Position numbers and translations under genes: made by a program. This document shows, piece after piece, positions 43,592 through 54,620 of a stretch of DNA of 64,000 nt. Under the pieces are notes generated by a model, which was given only the letters and a program-made list of their open reading frames with translations, made no database searches and was not told the origin of the DNA. This DNA is from Siphonodentalium dalli. Taxonomy: Eukaryota; Mollusca; Scaphopoda; Gadilida; Siphonodentaliidae. The number at the start of each line of letters is the position of its first letter. Position 1 is the first letter of the stretch. The stretch spans positions 143,735,954-143,799,953 of the forward strand of contig CP136064.1 in the NCBI GenBank assembly GCA_032622095.1, given 5' to 3'.

Positions 43592-45109
43592 CTAACGTAA
43601 CCAAAAGTAACTAAGATTGACCTTAGTCACACCTTAGTTACTAAGGTTGGCCTTAGACAAACCATGGGTAAAATAGTATTCACCTATGTTTATGGGAATT
43701 AATCATAGATGCATATACATCGTGTACAAGTGGCGACTCAATGTAATATACATTTAGGCGATTTCGGGGAGGATACTACATGGCTGATCATAAACACATA
43801 AACCCTGGATTTCAACTTCAATTTACCCACTCCCCCCATATTATTTGAGCATGCATGGATTTGATACATGTCCACATATAAAAGCTATATATATTATATA
43901 ACTGTTGATATTAATTGTTTTGTTATACTAGATGCCAGGTTACTCGGAATTTCCACGCGTAAATATAATTTTGGATTTTAGGACAACAGGAGGCGACGCA
44001 TGATCGAGTGACGTATCCCTCTCCTTCCATCCTGGAATCCGACTTTGGTGGTGCATTATCTTCTGAACACAATCCGATAAGAAACACTATTCGAGACCGT
44101 CCGAAGTAGCATAGCATTTGACTAACGTAACCCAAAGTAACTAAGTTTGACCTTAGTCACAGAAAAGCTTAGTCATAGCCTTAGTAAACCCGTAATTTAG
44201 TCATTTTTGACTAACGTAACCCAAAGTAACTAAGTTTGACCTTAGTCACAGCTTAGTTACTAAGGTTGGCCTTTGACAGACCTATAGGTGGTTCAGTGCA
44301 GAGGTCAAATGTTAGTATATATACTTACGTAACGATGTGTATATTTATGCAAGTTTATTGATGCAGGCTGAGTTGTTGTATTTGCCAGGGGTTAATTTAT
44401 TCATATATAAATTATAATGAAAGTGTCATTCGTTTCGGTTTTGGGTTTTATATTTTTACCAACTTTCGGCATTATCTCCCTTAGATTACTCTTTCGAGTC
44501 TTTGCAGACGATACAACTAAAAGGCGTCTTTCGCGCTCGTCAGAATCTGGATTAAAATCCGTTACAGATCACAATTCTAGTAATTTCTCAGAGGAGCTAA
44601 TTTAACTTATAATTATATAGTCATACTAGAGAATACACCTGCATCCGATATAAAGAGTAATTCTTTCTGTGTGATGTGAACATATTTGATTGAAATTCAG
44701 ACTACAGAAGTTCAGTTTTTGGACAACCCACATTGTTTATATTGTTTAATTGCTTCAATAGTTAATAAAATTTATGTTGATAAGTCATTATTTTCATTGC
44801 AGGGTTATGATATCCCTAATAATTAGGCCCAATTACATGTACTAATGGATACAGTGATGCCTTAGTCAAGCCTTAGTTATTTCCGACTAAGGCCTTAGTT
44901 ATTTCTGACTAAGGCCTTAGTCATTTATGACTAAGGCCTGAGTCAGAATTGACTAAGGCCTTAGTCAGAAATGACTAAGTCCTGCCTTAGTCAGAAATGA
45001 CTAAGGCCCGCCTTAGTCATTTCTGACTAAGCTAAGTTAGTTAGTTTTGAGACGGGGGTTCTGACTAAGGTAAACTAAGTTACTTTTGACTAAGATTTAG
45101 TTTTCAGTG
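43592..45109. mobile_element. CTAAG-palindrome repeat, right part of the interrupted element
   Basis: Three related blocks: 43592-43670, 44123-44165 and 44209-44280 share CTAACGTAACCCAAAGTAAC, TTGACCTTAGTCACA and TTAGTTACTAAGGTTGGCC. A denser array lies at 44868-45035, made of CCTTAGTCATTTCTGACTAA-type modules that are their own near reverse complements. It ends GACTAAGATTTAGTTTTCAG. Block 44166-44230 is an uninterrupted version of the Gypsy insertion site. Family unknown. Confidence 0.65.
44417..44605 (+). CDS. Small hypothetical frame, 62 codons
   Basis: ATG start; residues 3-28 are hydrophobic (VSFVSVLGFIFLPTFGIISL), followed by a basic then Ser-rich tail (TKRRLSRSSESG). The layout resembles a signal or anchor segment, but it lies in repeat DNA, has no relative I know, and could be chance. 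Confidence 0.15.
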   Translation: MKVSFVSVLGFIFLPTFGIISLRLLFRVFADDTTKRRLSRSSESGLKSVTDHNSSNFSEELI

Positions 45110-46181
45110 AAATATCATATGAATTCCGGACAGGTCTCCCGGGATATGGGGAATATAAGGATTGGACCGGTATTCCGGTCTCTCGGGTTCAAAGGGCTAA
45201 GGCCAACCAAAATTGTTTCTCAGGCAATTTTATTTTCAGATCAGTACGGGAGGGAGGACTTAAATTCAGTGATGAATGACTATTAGTATCCTGACTAAGT
45301 ATGGGAAGCCGTTTTCACATTTTTTTATTTATTTAGACTTAAGTGCAAATATGCACTTTATGACGTCCAAATAAATAAAAATGAGAAAAAGGCTTGCCAT
45401 AAATAATGAGACAAAATTGAAATATATGTAATGTAATGGCCAACTCCAATGAATATTTTGTTGGCAATTTGGCCCAGTGTAAGACCATATCTATTTATCA
45501 CTGAAACCATTGACCATTTTTGTACGATATCGCAACCGAAAACAGCATGGTTTCCTCATCGATATGGAAACGAGTTGGTATGATTTCTCAAATTTGAAAC
45601 CAGGCAAAACAGCTTTCCTGGCACATTTTGTTTCACCGCATGACACGTCGCATCAGAAAGTAGAACTTCTTGGGTATTTCCCACTGACGACAGACATTTA
45701 ATCTTCATATGATAGATAGTATCCCATCTCTGGCCATTGAATCAACCCTATATAGATATTCACAACGCATTTTTTTGCATCCGCGATAAAAATTATCAAC
45801 GCTTGTAAAAAAAATTCAATGTGGCAGTGACTGATAAACAAATATTTAATTTTGGATGGCCAAAAGCTTCCATTTGAAATATCCACTAACCTTAACATTG
45901 TAGGAGTATCCAATACTATCATTTAATTTTGGTTTGCCTGTTTTGGATGATCTCGAATGTTGATACTGGTTACAGATTATATGGTTGTCAGTTTCGGTGG
46001 TGGCATTCTGTATCAGTAACTGCATGGTTCAGTGCAGGAGCCTAGCAAATGTATATAAGCATACGGTGATGTGATGTTCCTGTTCATCCACAAGACTTTG
46101 TTTTGTTGTCTTTTTGGTATATGCTAGGGATATTTTCGTGGATGGACGGTTTGTATGTATTTCTTCCATGGTCTTTATCTC
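45110..46181. other. No gene recognised; one exon-like frame
   Basis: The plus frame about 45480-45701 (HGFLIDMETSWYDF, PGKTAFLAHFVSPHD, VELLGYFPLTTD then stop) reads like protein but has no ATG near its start and no match I know. GGGTTCAAAGGG at 45185 is a possible piggyBac-like terminus. Confidence 0.3.
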
Positions 46182-46486
46182 TTAGTGACTCAGGTTGGTA
46201 ATGTCGTCAGCTATTTTTGGCCACTTCCCCTTTTTGAAGGCATTGATTTTGCGCTCTATTTGCTTCTTGGTGTTAGGTTTGTTTGTGCAATCTGTCACTA
46301 TGATGTCATTATCAGATATCCCAAGTGTCTTGCTTGTCGCTTTGATCAATTCAGGATTGTCAGTACAAGGTCAAGGACATTTTCTTCTCTTGTTGGATTT
46401 CTCTGTACCTGCAGTCCATGTTCAACGCATATGCCGATCAGTGCTCTCTGGACATCAATATCAGCTGCCCTGGCATTGAAATGTGG
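46182..46486 (-). pseudogene. Non-LTR retrotransposon endonuclease fragment
   Basis: Minus strand from 46480: FNARAADIDVQRALIG, then HGLQVQRNPTREENVLDLVLT, a break, then NPELIKATSKTLGISDNDII and VTDCTNKPNTKKQIE, KGKWPKIADDI, stop at 46182-46184. The words VLDLVLT and SDxDIIVTD are typical of the C-terminal part of the apurinic-like (EEP) endonuclease in LINE ORF2; the catalytic SDH appears here as SDN. A one-base loss near 46380 shifts the frame. Neither the N-terminal half nor the reverse transcriptase is present. The plus-strand frames over it are antisense. Confidence 0.72.
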
Positions 46487-46664
46487 TTATGCTGCTGATT
46501 TATTGATTGTAATAATGTGATACATTGATGGAAAGAGCTCTTAGAATACTGGTGAAAAGGCGGGTCAATTGAGCACAATATGTTACCAGTACAGTGTAAC
46601 CCTTTGAAATAAAAGCGCCAAAACTACAACCACAGGAGCTTGGAATTTGGTCAAACCCCCTCTT

Positions 46665-46961
46665 TTATTGGATATTTTGTGCACGGAATTTCTGTGCATA
46701 AAACAACTCACGCTCTGAGATCCCTTGCAAAACATATCCCCAATATGGAGATAAAGTCAAAGTATGGTCAATAGTTTCGTTATCCCGCGTGAGGCCCAAA
46801 ACACAAATGCATAAACAACGACCCACGTGTTCACATTTCCCACCAAAATGCAATTCTATTTCATAACATGGGCTAAAACTCTGTCCCATAGCAGTGGTCG
46901 TCAGTACAGTTGTTGGACTAATGCAGGCGTTCGGAGTTTGAACGATTTCGCTACCATTCAT
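46665..46961 (-). CDS. Hypothetical frame, 98 codons
   Basis: ATG at 46961, stop at 46665. Contains IELHFGGKCEHVGRCLCICVLG and a Cys cluster; composition is protein-like, but I recognise no family. It might be a piece of the same degraded element as the endonuclease fragment, or chance. Confidence 0.2.
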   Translation of the reverse strand: MNGSEIVQTPNACISPTTVLTTTAMGQSFSPCYEIELHFGGKCEHVGRCLCICVLGLTRDNETIDHTLTLSPYWGYVLQGISERELFYAQKFRAQNIQ

Positions 46962-47827
46962 ATTTTGCCACTATAAATATCTTCTGCAGTATTATGACGT
47001 AACAGCGCACAAATAGTTTTATGATTTACAGAATATATCCTTTCGGATTCATTTTCACGGAAGCTACCTGTTTTTCGGAAATTATTTGGAAATACGTAAT
47101 TCAATTCTCCTTGCTAGGTATCAATGGTCAATGCATAGATGCTTTTTTGTGTTTAATTATACCTACCAGAATCGAATAAATTGGTAAACACTATAACTGG
47201 TAGCTTGTTCTTTTATTTAGTCTTCAATCAGATGGCGGTCTCATACTATCTTTGAATCTATTTCGTGTCCATGTGATTGAACCCAATAACTTCATATTAC
47301 ACGGGATATGTCGGGCAGGTGTATTGCCATGCTTATATTTAATCATATCAGACTGTTTGCGCGATGCCAATAGCTTCTTTTTAGGCTGTTACAACTGCGT
47401 TTTACATTCAATACTACAGTTGTATTGCGTACGTTTATTGGGTGCATATTGCGCTTATTAGATATTAGAATATTTTTGTTGGTAAAAGCCGATGTTCAAC
47501 TGCGAGGTACGATTAATATCCGATGGGCTATTATCGGCCGATTCCGATTATCGGAACATCACTAACATTGAAGGGACGGGCGGTCTTTGTTTTAAGTTAT
47601 AATTTAGAAATAACATAAAATTATGATAATTTCTTCAAGAATATATACTAATAGTACAGCATAATGATGATATGAATGCGATATTATTCACAATTTTTAA
47701 TTTCTCGCGAAAAGCAGTGGATTGTTTGTATGACGAGTCACAATATTGCGCCATTTCCTTATTTAGATTCGCGCGCTTTACGTCGGTTGTAGAACACCTA
47801 ATTTGGTGCGCTTAAAACTTACAATAC
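46962..47827. other. No gene recognised
   Basis: 47080-47115 (TTGGAAATACGTAATTCAAT then TCTCCTTG) resembles 59690-59720, so both may belong to a dispersed repeat. The 69-codon frame at 47252-47461 has no known motif. Confidence 0.35.
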
Positions 47828-47835
47828 GATTCATC

Positions 47836-48569
47836 TAGGGTCCTGCGAAAATTCGATATTCGATTTGAGATTCGAAATTCAAATTCAATTCGAATTCGAT
47901 TCGAAATTGCCAACTCGAAATTTCGAATATACACTGATGGAAAAGTAGGCTGTTTACGGGCAGGTACACACGTCGATCTTAGCTGTTTTGTGCCATTTAA
48001 TTACAGAAAATAATGTATAATGTACCTTATAATTCTCATTGTACATCGCGATTATATATAATAAATATAAGTATAGACAGCAATTAGCCACTATAGGACA
48101 ACTAAATACGCCTGATTTCTATCTTTGAACATGGTAGCCAAAAGCTCGGAGATCGCCGATGGACCAGCACTACATAAACAGGCTACACTGCGACTGTTGC
48201 TGCATCTTAAAGTTTTTAACAACGGGTGATTCCGAATGTTGATTAGCAATTTTGCATGCACATGCAATCTGTACAAATTTTGCGTGATTTTAATAATCCG
48301 TTTAGTGGTTATATATTAATCGTCATGACGGCCTCATGGACGTTTTAATCAATTATCAATTGAAGTTAATAGTATTGCAAATGACGGTTCATCGCCACAT
48401 AAGTTATGATGGAACTTCGTGCACGTAGTTCATGGAACGTTTCACAAATCGTTGACAAAACATGCCCAATTGAGATTACAACATACAGATATGATTCGAA
48501 TCGATATTCGATATTCGATTCGATTTCCTGAATTCGATTCGATCAAAATCTCCAATTCGCAGGACCCTA
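47836..48569. mobile_element. hAT element, deletion derivative, 734 bp
   Basis: Begins TAGGGTCCTGCGAAAATTCG and ends CGCAGGACCCTA. GATTCATC lies at 47828-47835 and, 2 bp beyond the right terminus, at 48572-48579. Sequence follows 18800-19882 but lacks about 317 bp (19134-19450 of copy 1): the junction is at 48165/48166. The missing part carries the BED-finger cysteines. Confidence 0.88.
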
Positions 48570-48579
48570 TAGATTCATC

Positions 48580-49725
48580 GTAATATTCCTTATTTGGTAT
48601 GTATTACCAGATATAGGTTTATAGGAGAAAATACTAACAGGATTGAAAAATATTCATCTCTTTGCGAGAACAATTATATTATGTACACGTTTTCTGTCCC
48701 AATCACGAAGTAATGTGGATTAGCTTCATTTTGAACCGATAGCGGGTAGAATGGGTCGATTAAAATAAAATGTTTTGGGATTTGAATGCGATTATTGATT
48801 GCGCCAATAATTTTATCTATGCATTCCACAGTGCAACGGAACATTTTCATTGGACGATCAGTGTTTGTCTGTGAACAAACGTAACCTTTTTTATGTTTGT
48901 TTACATAGCCAATGATACAAACATGACAATAACATGCAATCTCTGATATTTATGATTTGTATAAGAACATCTGTCTATTATATAATATTCTTTCTGTTTA
49001 TGGCGGTTTTAGTGGATGTGACGATTTTAAAACCTATATCCACAGGGAAAGCCGCCCGTATCTTTAAACATACAATAATCTACTTCACATTAGGGGGTGG
49101 GTCCCGGCCAGGGCCCAAGCTAGGTATTGAAAACAGGGAGAAATGAAGTCTCCCTCTGCAGATTTTAGGGAGACTTGAGCCAGAATAGGGAGACTTATAA
49201 AAAAAATACTTACTAATTTTCAAAATTCGCTTTATTTATCTGCACATCAATAAATAAGATAAAACAACAAGATAAAACATATTTAGCAAGATACAACACA
49301 AGTATAGCACCTGTATAGATCGATAATCTAAAATTTTAACTAAATTTATAACTTGATTTTTTTTTTAAACTGTTGACTTTTATCTGAAGAAATTAATTGT
49401 CTACTTCATAACTTTTAATATCTGAATTGTTATTATAAATTTAAATTTTTGGAAATGGCTTTTGGCCACTGCTGTAATGTGGGTGTCCGTTAACATAAAC
49501 AATAAGGACTAATTAAGGAGGTGTAAAAGCTTTTAATTTTGTTTCTAGAGAGTTTATTGTTGAATACCATCATCACGACCGTCAGTGTTGTCTGATGATA
49601 TAAATCCGATTAAAGCAATAAACTTGACGATAGTGGTTAATGTGTTCTTAACAGAGACCAGTTGAGCTTATAATATGCACCAGCAGGTTATTTAAATACC
49701 AGCATTGAAACGAAGTAGGCCTACA
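48580..49725. other. No gene recognised
   Basis: A hydrophobic 70-codon frame at 48934-49146 lacks support. AGGGAGACTTGAGCCAGAAT with nearby GGGAGACTT is a small direct repeat (about 49165-49195). Confidence 0.35.
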
Positions 49726-49727
49726 TA

Positions 49728-50757
49728 TGGAGGGTTATTATGGTCACAATCCTAACTTCACATTTTAATTCTAACTTAACATTTTAATTCTTACTTAATA
49801 TTTTAATTCTAACTTAACATTTTAATTCTTATATTTTAATTCTAACTTAACATTTCAATTCTAACTTAACATTTTAATTCTTATATTTTAATTCTAACTT
49901 AACATTTCAATTCTAACTTAACATTTTAATTCTTATATTTTAATTCTATTTACATCATATTTACATTCTATTTACATTCTATTTACATTCTATTTACATT
50001 CTATTTACATTCTATTTACATTCTATTTACATTCTATTTACATTCTATTTACATTCCAGAAACATTCTATTAACTCTAACTTAATATTTTAATTCTTACT
50101 TAATATTTTAATTCTAACTTAACATTTTAATTCTTATATTTTAATTCTAACTTTACATTTTAATTCTTACTTTACATTTTAATTCTTATATTTTAATTCT
50201 ATAATTGTTGAAATTGAAATGAGCATAAAACGGATCTCAGAATTGAAAGGCAAAAATTAAAACAAACATAAAATGGATTCTAGAAGTTGTAATTGTGACC
50301 CTAATAACGCGCCTGCACTTCTGTAACAATTATAACGAAAGGGGTCGCTGCGATCGGACGGCGTGACATGACAATCTGCGGGATGGGATGGAATATGGAA
50401 TAGAACGACAATCTGCGGAACAGAACTTCAAATTGCGTGTAACGGTCGATATCTCGAGGAATACAACACATAGACGGCTCCGTTTTGTGATTAACGAAAG
50501 GCCCACATTCGCCCTATCCACACATATTAACCCCGCCACTGACCGGACACCAGAAGTTGTATTATTTGGTCGACAACTGACCTAACATGAAAGTTGTCGA
50601 AATCAAGGACGTGGAACAGCTGCAGAAATGCATTTTTACAGCGATAACACTATGCCCACAAGCAGACTTGGTATTAAAATGAAGTTTATCATCTATTGCA
50701 CAGCAAGAGACCGATTAACCCACCCATGTGAAGGTGCCATGAAACACGAAAAACTGC
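49728..50757 (+). repeat. Left arm of fold-back element IR3
   Basis: TGGAGGGTTATTATGGTCAC at the left matches the inverted right end at 53207-53226. TA on both sides (49726-49727, 53227-53228) may be the target duplication. 49760-50200 is a minisatellite of TTCTAACTTAACATTTTAA-type words with nine copies of an 11-bp ACATTCTATTT unit (about 49953-50055). 50286-50757 is GC-richer and non-repetitive (TCGAGGAATACAACACATAG, CCCACATTCGCCC). Its pairing with the right arm continues to CGAAAAACTGCG at 50757. Frames such as 50388-50585 are not supported. Confidence 0.88.
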
Positions 50758-50769
50758 GTTCGAGGGAGG

Positions 50770-51455
50770 ATCTCATATTATACACCAGTCAAACACGGGT
50801 GAGGTTCTCATATGAGAACCTCCCCCGCGTATGACTGGTGGATAATATGAGAACATCCCTTGCGTATGACTGGCGGATAATATGAACCTCCACCGCGTAT
50901 GACCGGCGGATAATATGTTCATATGAGAACCTCCCCCGCGTATGACCGGCAGATAATATGAGAACCTCCACCGCGTTCATATTATTCACCGGTCATACGC
51001 GAGGGAGATTCCCATATGTGGGGGAGGTTCTCATATTATCCGCCGGTCATACACGGTGGAGGTTCATATTATCCGCCGGTCATACGTGAGGATCAGACCA
51101 GTCATACGCGGGGGAGGTTCTCATATGAGAACCTCACCCGTGTTTGACTGGCGTATATATAATATGAGAACCTCCCTCGCATGAATAATATGAACCTCCA
51201 CCGCACATGACCAGCGGATAATATGTTCATATATATGAGAACCTCCCCTGTATGACCGGAGGATAATATTAGAACCTCCCCCGCAGATGACCGCGGATAA
51301 TATGAGAACCTCCACCGACTATGACCGGCGGATAATATGTTCAATGAGAACCTCCCCTGCGTATGACCGGCAGATAATATGTTCATATGAGAACCTCCCC
51401 CGCGTATGACCGGCAGATAATATGAGAACCTCCACCGCGTATGACCGGCGGACAC
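50770..51455. repeat. IR3 central minisatellite, ~35-40 bp units in both directions
   Basis: Words TATGAGAACCTCC(A/C)CCGC and GTATGACCGGCGGATAATAT repeat about 18 times. From about 50976 to 51125 the units are inverted (GGTTCTCATATTATCCGCCG), flanked by plus-direction blocks. Junctions form hairpins such as GGTTCTCATATGAGAACC at about 50802 and 51117. Frames on the minus strand reflect the repeat (VLILSAGHTRGRFSY period) and are not genes. Confidence 0.9.
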
Positions 51456-51513
51456 ATAAGTTTTTAAGTCTATAAACACTATTTGATTTGAATATTCTTT
51501 CAAACAGTCTCAC

Positions 51514-51611
51514 CATTGACATGTTCGTGCGTTCAACGCAGTTAATCTATTTTGTAACTTGGCTTGTAATCGCCGGACACCGGCTTCCGGCATCTGGGCT
51601 TTTAGCCACAA
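51514..51611 (-). CDS. Candidate spliced exon in IR3 centre
   Basis: On the minus strand a pyrimidine tract and CAG acceptor (TTTTTTATTTCAG) precede 98 nt coding LWLKAQMPEAGVRRLQAKLQ and NRLTALNARTCQ, then a GTGAGA donor. An ATG frame upstream (51854 to about 51690: MGPTRSEIVAEIRSKKERYF...) could be a preceding exon with a GTACGA donor. No family recognised. Splice-site resemblance alone is weak evidence. Confidence 0.25.
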
Positions 51612-52144
51612 CTGAAATAAAAAATAAGTGCGAATTATAACAAATGAAGAGCGCAAAGCCATTAAAAAAATCACATTTGATACGTCTTCTGATACATGGT
51701 GTATATTCGTACTTTGTTGACGAAGTGCTGCTAAGAACAGGCTTAGTTGGAACGATAAAACGGCTTCAGTCGGCCATTCTATTTTGTACGAGAAAAAGTA
51801 GCGCTCTTTCTTGGAGCGAATTTCTGCAACAATTTCACTGCGTGTTGGACCCATTTGGACAAAATTACATTCCCTGTGTCTACATTTTGATATACTATAC
51901 GCCCCATTATATGGAATATATCAGCTGAAATCGATCCTGTTATTGTAACCATGCATTGAGTCTATTTTTAGTTGTTTTCATCGACGCGTGTTTGCGATTT
52001 CGCCATTACATTATTCGTACTAAAACAGCCATATTGTAGCTAAAAACGAATGCGCAGTATTCCAGTTTGTCATTTGGTACCTAACACTTGTTGTTTGCTA
52101 GCGTATTCATCGAGAAATCTAAATTCTAAACATTGACGTCGATC

Positions 52145-53226
52145 GCAGTTTTTCGTGTTTCATGGCACCTTCTCGTGGGTGGGTTAATCTGTCTCTTGCT
52201 GTGCAATAGATGATAAACTTCATTTTAATACCAAGTCTGCTTGTGGGCATAGTGTTATGGCTGTAAAAATACATTTCTACAGCTGTTCTACGGCCTTGAG
52301 TTCGACAATTTTATGTTGGGTCAGTTGTCGATCGAATAATGCAACTTCTGCTGTCCGGTCTGTGGTGGGGTTAATATGTGTGGATAGTGCGAATGTGGGC
52401 CTTTCGTTAGATACCAAAAGTAGTCCTCTGCGTACTGTATTCCTCGAGATATCGGCCGTTCCACGCAATTTGAAATTCTGTTCCGCAGATTGTCATTCTA
52501 TTCCATCCCATCCCGCAGATTGTCATGTCCGGCCGTTCGATTGCAGCGACCTCTTTCGTTATAATTGTTACAGAAGTGCAGGCGTGTTATTAGGGTCACA
52601 ATTACAACTTCTAGAATCCATTTTATGTTTGTTTTAATTTTTGCCTTTCAATTCTGAGATCCGTTTTATGCTCATTTCAATTCCAACTTTTTAAATATAC
52701 TATTTTAATTCAAACATTACAACTTTTAGTAGATGATTTGTGTTTAGCTTCTTATTTTATAGATCATTAAATTAAAATATTAAAATAAAAATGTTAAGTT
52801 AGAATTCAAATATTAAGTTGGAGTTGAAATAATAAGTTAGAATTGAAATACTAAGTTGAAATTAAAATCTTAAGTTAGAATTAAAATGTTAAGTTAGAGT
52901 ACAGAGAATGTAAATAGAATGTAAATAGAATGTAAATAGAATGTAAATAGAATGTAAATAGAATGTAAATAGAAGAATTAAAATGTAAAGTTATAACTGA
53001 AATGTAAAGTTAGAATGTACATAGAATGTAAATAGAATGTAAATAGAATGTAAATATAAGAATTAAAATGTAAAGTTAGAATTAAAATGTAAAGTTAGAA
53101 TTAAAATATAAGAATTAAAATGTTAAGTTGGAATTAAAATGTTAAGTTATAATTAAAATATAAGAATTAAAATGTTAAGTTAGAATTAAAATGTGAAGTT
53201 ATGATTGTGACCCTAATAACCCTCCA
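52145..53226 (-). repeat. Right arm of fold-back element IR3
   Basis: Reverse complement of 49728-50757. The GC-richer inner part is 52145-52620; the outer part is the minisatellite, including ATAGAATGTAA 11-bp units (about 52908-52975 and 53015-53060) and TTAAAATGTTAAGTTAGAA words. Copy numbers of the 11-bp unit differ between arms. It ends GTGACCCTAATAACCCTCCA. Confidence 0.88.
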
Positions 53227-53228
53227 TA

Positions 53229-54277
53229 CTTATGATGTAACTTTTCCGTTTCAAGAACGCGTTTCACAAAACAAGATTAAGTCCTACTTAAGTAGTAATT
53301 TAAGTTCGCGCGCTTTTAGACTGGCTCTCGACAATTTATTACAGCTATGCACAGAAAATGTCGGTTCTGTGTATGTTATATGCCCAGGTACAGTGTCTGG
53401 TGACAGATACTAGGGTCGTGTCTAAGAATAATTATGATATTTTAATGCAAGGGCGATAATCAGTATAATGACTGGCGCATACTTAACTGCACGAGCGCGC
53501 TTTTTAACTGTGTTTTCGCGTCAGACCCCATCCACACATAGCTGCATGCTTCTAATGCATATTTTATAGAAACGTAACGAGCTAAAATATATTATTTCAG
53601 TTATTAAAGGGACTTATACATCGTAACTCAGAATGTGAACCTTCACCCATATGATGTAAACATATTTTATTCCAATCAATAATAACATATTTAAACATTT
53701 GACAAATATTTTACATTATAAGACAGAATAATATATATATAATGGGATGATTGGAAAGGGGATTAAACAACAAGCCCAAGGGCTTTTATTAAGTTTGCTC
53801 CCCTTTTGTTACGCGCCCGCTCTTCATTAAGTGTAGAGGGGGGTCAGACGGGAAGGAATGAAGCTATAATAATTATAGTATAATGTTGTTGTCGTGAGAA
53901 GCAAGGAGATATATTGTGAAGGAGAAAGAAATAGAGAGGACGAGAGAGAGAGATAAAGGGGATGAGATGCTGGGAGAGGGGGGTAGTGATGAGGAGTGTT
54001 CAATAATTGAGTTGAGGTTTTGCGTAGTAATAATAATAATAATAATGATGCTCGTCTATACTATTATTTGTGTGTCAGGCGCCATGGGGGGGGGGGGGTC
54101 AAGCGCAGTTATTAATATGTTGCATTGGTCAGTAAGTAATTAGACATGTATAGCTGGGAATATCATACTGTCGCTTAACTCGACCAGAATCAAAAGCAAT
54201 TCATTGTCCGTACAGGTGATAGAATCATGGAAATCTTTTTGTTCTCATGATATACACACTAAATAAAAAGTTGCTAA
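53229..54277. other. No gene; simple repeats
   Basis: GA-rich run (about 53915-53960), (TAA)n near 54029-54045 and (G)10 near 54088. Nothing gene-like. Confidence 0.4.
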
Positions 54278-54620
54278 ATTAACCACAGAAGTAGTTAATT
54301 TTTACTACTTTTGGTAGTTCGTATTCATCCCGCTACCTTGGGAGGTTAATTTTACTACCTGGCGGGTAGCTAAAAAATTAAATACCTTTGGTAGTTAAAA
54401 TAACTACCTTCAGTGGTTGAAATAACTACCTCTTCGGGCTATTTTAACTACCCAAAGGTAGGCTAAATTTTAACTACTTTAGGTAGTGGGATGAATATGA
54501 ACTACCCAGTATTTAAATTTACTACCTGCAAGTGGGAATTTTTGCTACCTGCGGGTAGTTAATCTGATAACTACTATTGGTGGGAAATTATTCTACCTCG
54601 AGTGGTTGTTCTAGCTATTT
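54278..54620. repeat. Palindromic GGTAGTT element
   Basis: Words of the form GGTAGTT and AACTACC alternate about every 20-25 bp. GGTAGTTCGTATTCATCCCG (54312-54331) is mirrored by a GGGATGAATATGAACTACC word near 54488-54506, so the whole folds around 54415-54425. No coding frame. It could be a hairpin MITE; ends not defined. Confidence 0.75.

Noticed and set aside
32551-45200. piggyBac-type ends CCCTTTGAACC and GGGTTCAAAGGG enclosing the Gypsy element
   Set aside because: Only about 12 bp match and the flanks are TTAA on one side and CTAA on the other; more likely two unrelated MITE ends.
46155-46520. Plus-strand 121- and 94-codon frames
   Set aside because: Antisense to the LINE endonuclease fragment.
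50770-51503. Minus-strand frames of 66-133 codons
   Set aside because: They translate the ~35-bp minisatellite and share its period.
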